This document shows positions 63,705 to 64,000 of a DNA stretch of 64,000 nt, one piece after another. The position numbers and the translations under genes were made by a program. The notes beneath the pieces were generated by a model that searched no databases, had not been told where the DNA came from, and saw only the letters and a program-made list of their open reading frames with translations. Source of the DNA: an uncultured Bacteroidota bacterium. GTDB lineage: Bacteria; Bacteroidota; Bacteroidia; Chitinophagales; Chitinophagaceae. The first letter of the stretch is position 1. Every line of letters begins with the position of its first letter. Location of the stretch: the NCBI GenBank assembly GCA_903882805.1, contig CAIRYK010000037.1, forward strand, positions 1-64,000, read 5' to 3'.

Positions 63705-64000
63705 ATGACAAAGAAGAAAACAATGGACGAACTGGGCCGTATAAGCCCCGAAGAAAGCAAGGGCGCAACCAAACACCCTATAATTGTAATACTAGACGAT
63801 GTGCGCAGCATGCACAATGTAGGGTCTACATTCCGCACCTGCGATGCGTTTGCGGTTACCGCTCTGTACTTGTGCGGCTACACGCCCACCCCGCCCCACC
63901 GCGACATAAATAAAACAGCGCTGGGAGCTACCGAAACCGTACACTGGCAACACTTCAGCAGCGCGGTAGAAGCTATAGGCTTTGCGCGCCAGCAAGGTTA
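63705..64000 (+). CDS. TrmH-family RNA 2'-O-methyltransferase (partial, cut by window end)
   Basis: Open frame from ATG 63705 that runs off the window, so it is missing from the ORF track. The 98 visible residues read MTKKKTMDELGRISPEE and then PIIVILDDVRSMHNVGSTF, RTCDAF and TALGATETVHW. These are the N-terminal segments of the SpoU/TrmH knot methyltransferases (conserved Asn in HNVGSTFRTCDAF). The C-terminal knot with the SAM-binding motifs is beyond the window. A second start at Met7 is possible. The RNA target (tRNA or rRNA) is unknown. Confidence 0.9.
   Translation, partial: MTKKKTMDELGRISPEESKGATKHPIIVILDDVRSMHNVGSTFRTCDAFAVTALYLCGYTPTPPHRDINKTALGATETVHWQHFSSAVEAIGFARQQG

Overview
The window looks like a chromosomal piece of a Bacteroidota bacterium, most likely from the Chitinophagia. 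The evidence is two proteins ending in type IX secretion (T9SS) sorting domains, promoters of the TTTG / TAnnTTTG type, few Shine-Dalgarno sites, a LytTR regulator paired with a beta-propeller histidine kinase, an uppS-bamA-ompH-ompH cluster, a 38-residue ribosomal protein THX, a DUF4286 protein and a ferredoxin-linked 2-oxoacid oxidoreductase. No rRNA, tRNA, prophage or true CRISPR array was seen.

Layout. 1-0.9 kb: a single-domain Y1 (IS200-like / RAYT-like) transposase between two inverted arrays of a hairpin repeat with 49-bp period. 1-6.6 kb: YdjM-like membrane hydrolase, isoaspartyl peptidase, low-molecular-weight phosphatase, hisS and a long acyl-CoA dehydrogenase. 6.7-9.5 kb: an outer-membrane-like protein and two tandem paralogous lipoproteins. 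9.9-18 kb: secA, a small secreted three-repeat protein, an S9 dipeptidyl-peptidase-like enzyme, a lipoprotein and dapB. 18.3-28.3 kb: one 3331-residue secreted T9SS protein with two beta-helix regions and seven 88-residue repeats. 28.8-37 kb: propeller kinase and LytTR regulator, a nucleotide-sugar epimerase, THX, HU, DUF4286, rsgA and two small lipoproteins. 37.4-42.3 kb: uppS, bamA and two ompH genes for envelope building. 42.4-47.7 kb: a second T9SS protein, a rhomboid protease, a SnoaL-like protein, a HEAT-like protein and a class III adenylate cyclase. 47.8-60.2 kb: korB, korA and ferredoxin on the minus strand, then nuoA, an inserted toxin-antitoxin pair, and nuoBCDHIJKL. 60.3-64 kb: lon, an outer-membrane-like protein and the start of a TrmH-family RNA methyltransferase.

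How the genes fit together. The strongest functional story is respiratory. A 2-oxoacid:ferredoxin oxidoreductase and a two-cluster ferredoxin lie back to back with a complex I cluster that has no nuoE, nuoF or nuoG (NADH-input module) and also no nuoM or nuoN. This is consistent with ferredoxin feeding a short complex I, although the missing genes may lie elsewhere in the genome. The nuo cluster is also split between nuoA and nuoB by a ParE/RelE toxin-antitoxin module with its own promoter and a palindromic repeat, which marks a site of past insertion.

The most unusual items are the transposase with inverted hairpin arrays, the split and reduced nuo cluster, the giant repeat protein with a palindrome on its promoter, a 48-bp perfect palindrome between nuoL and lon, and a THX gene sitting directly behind a terminator-like hairpin.
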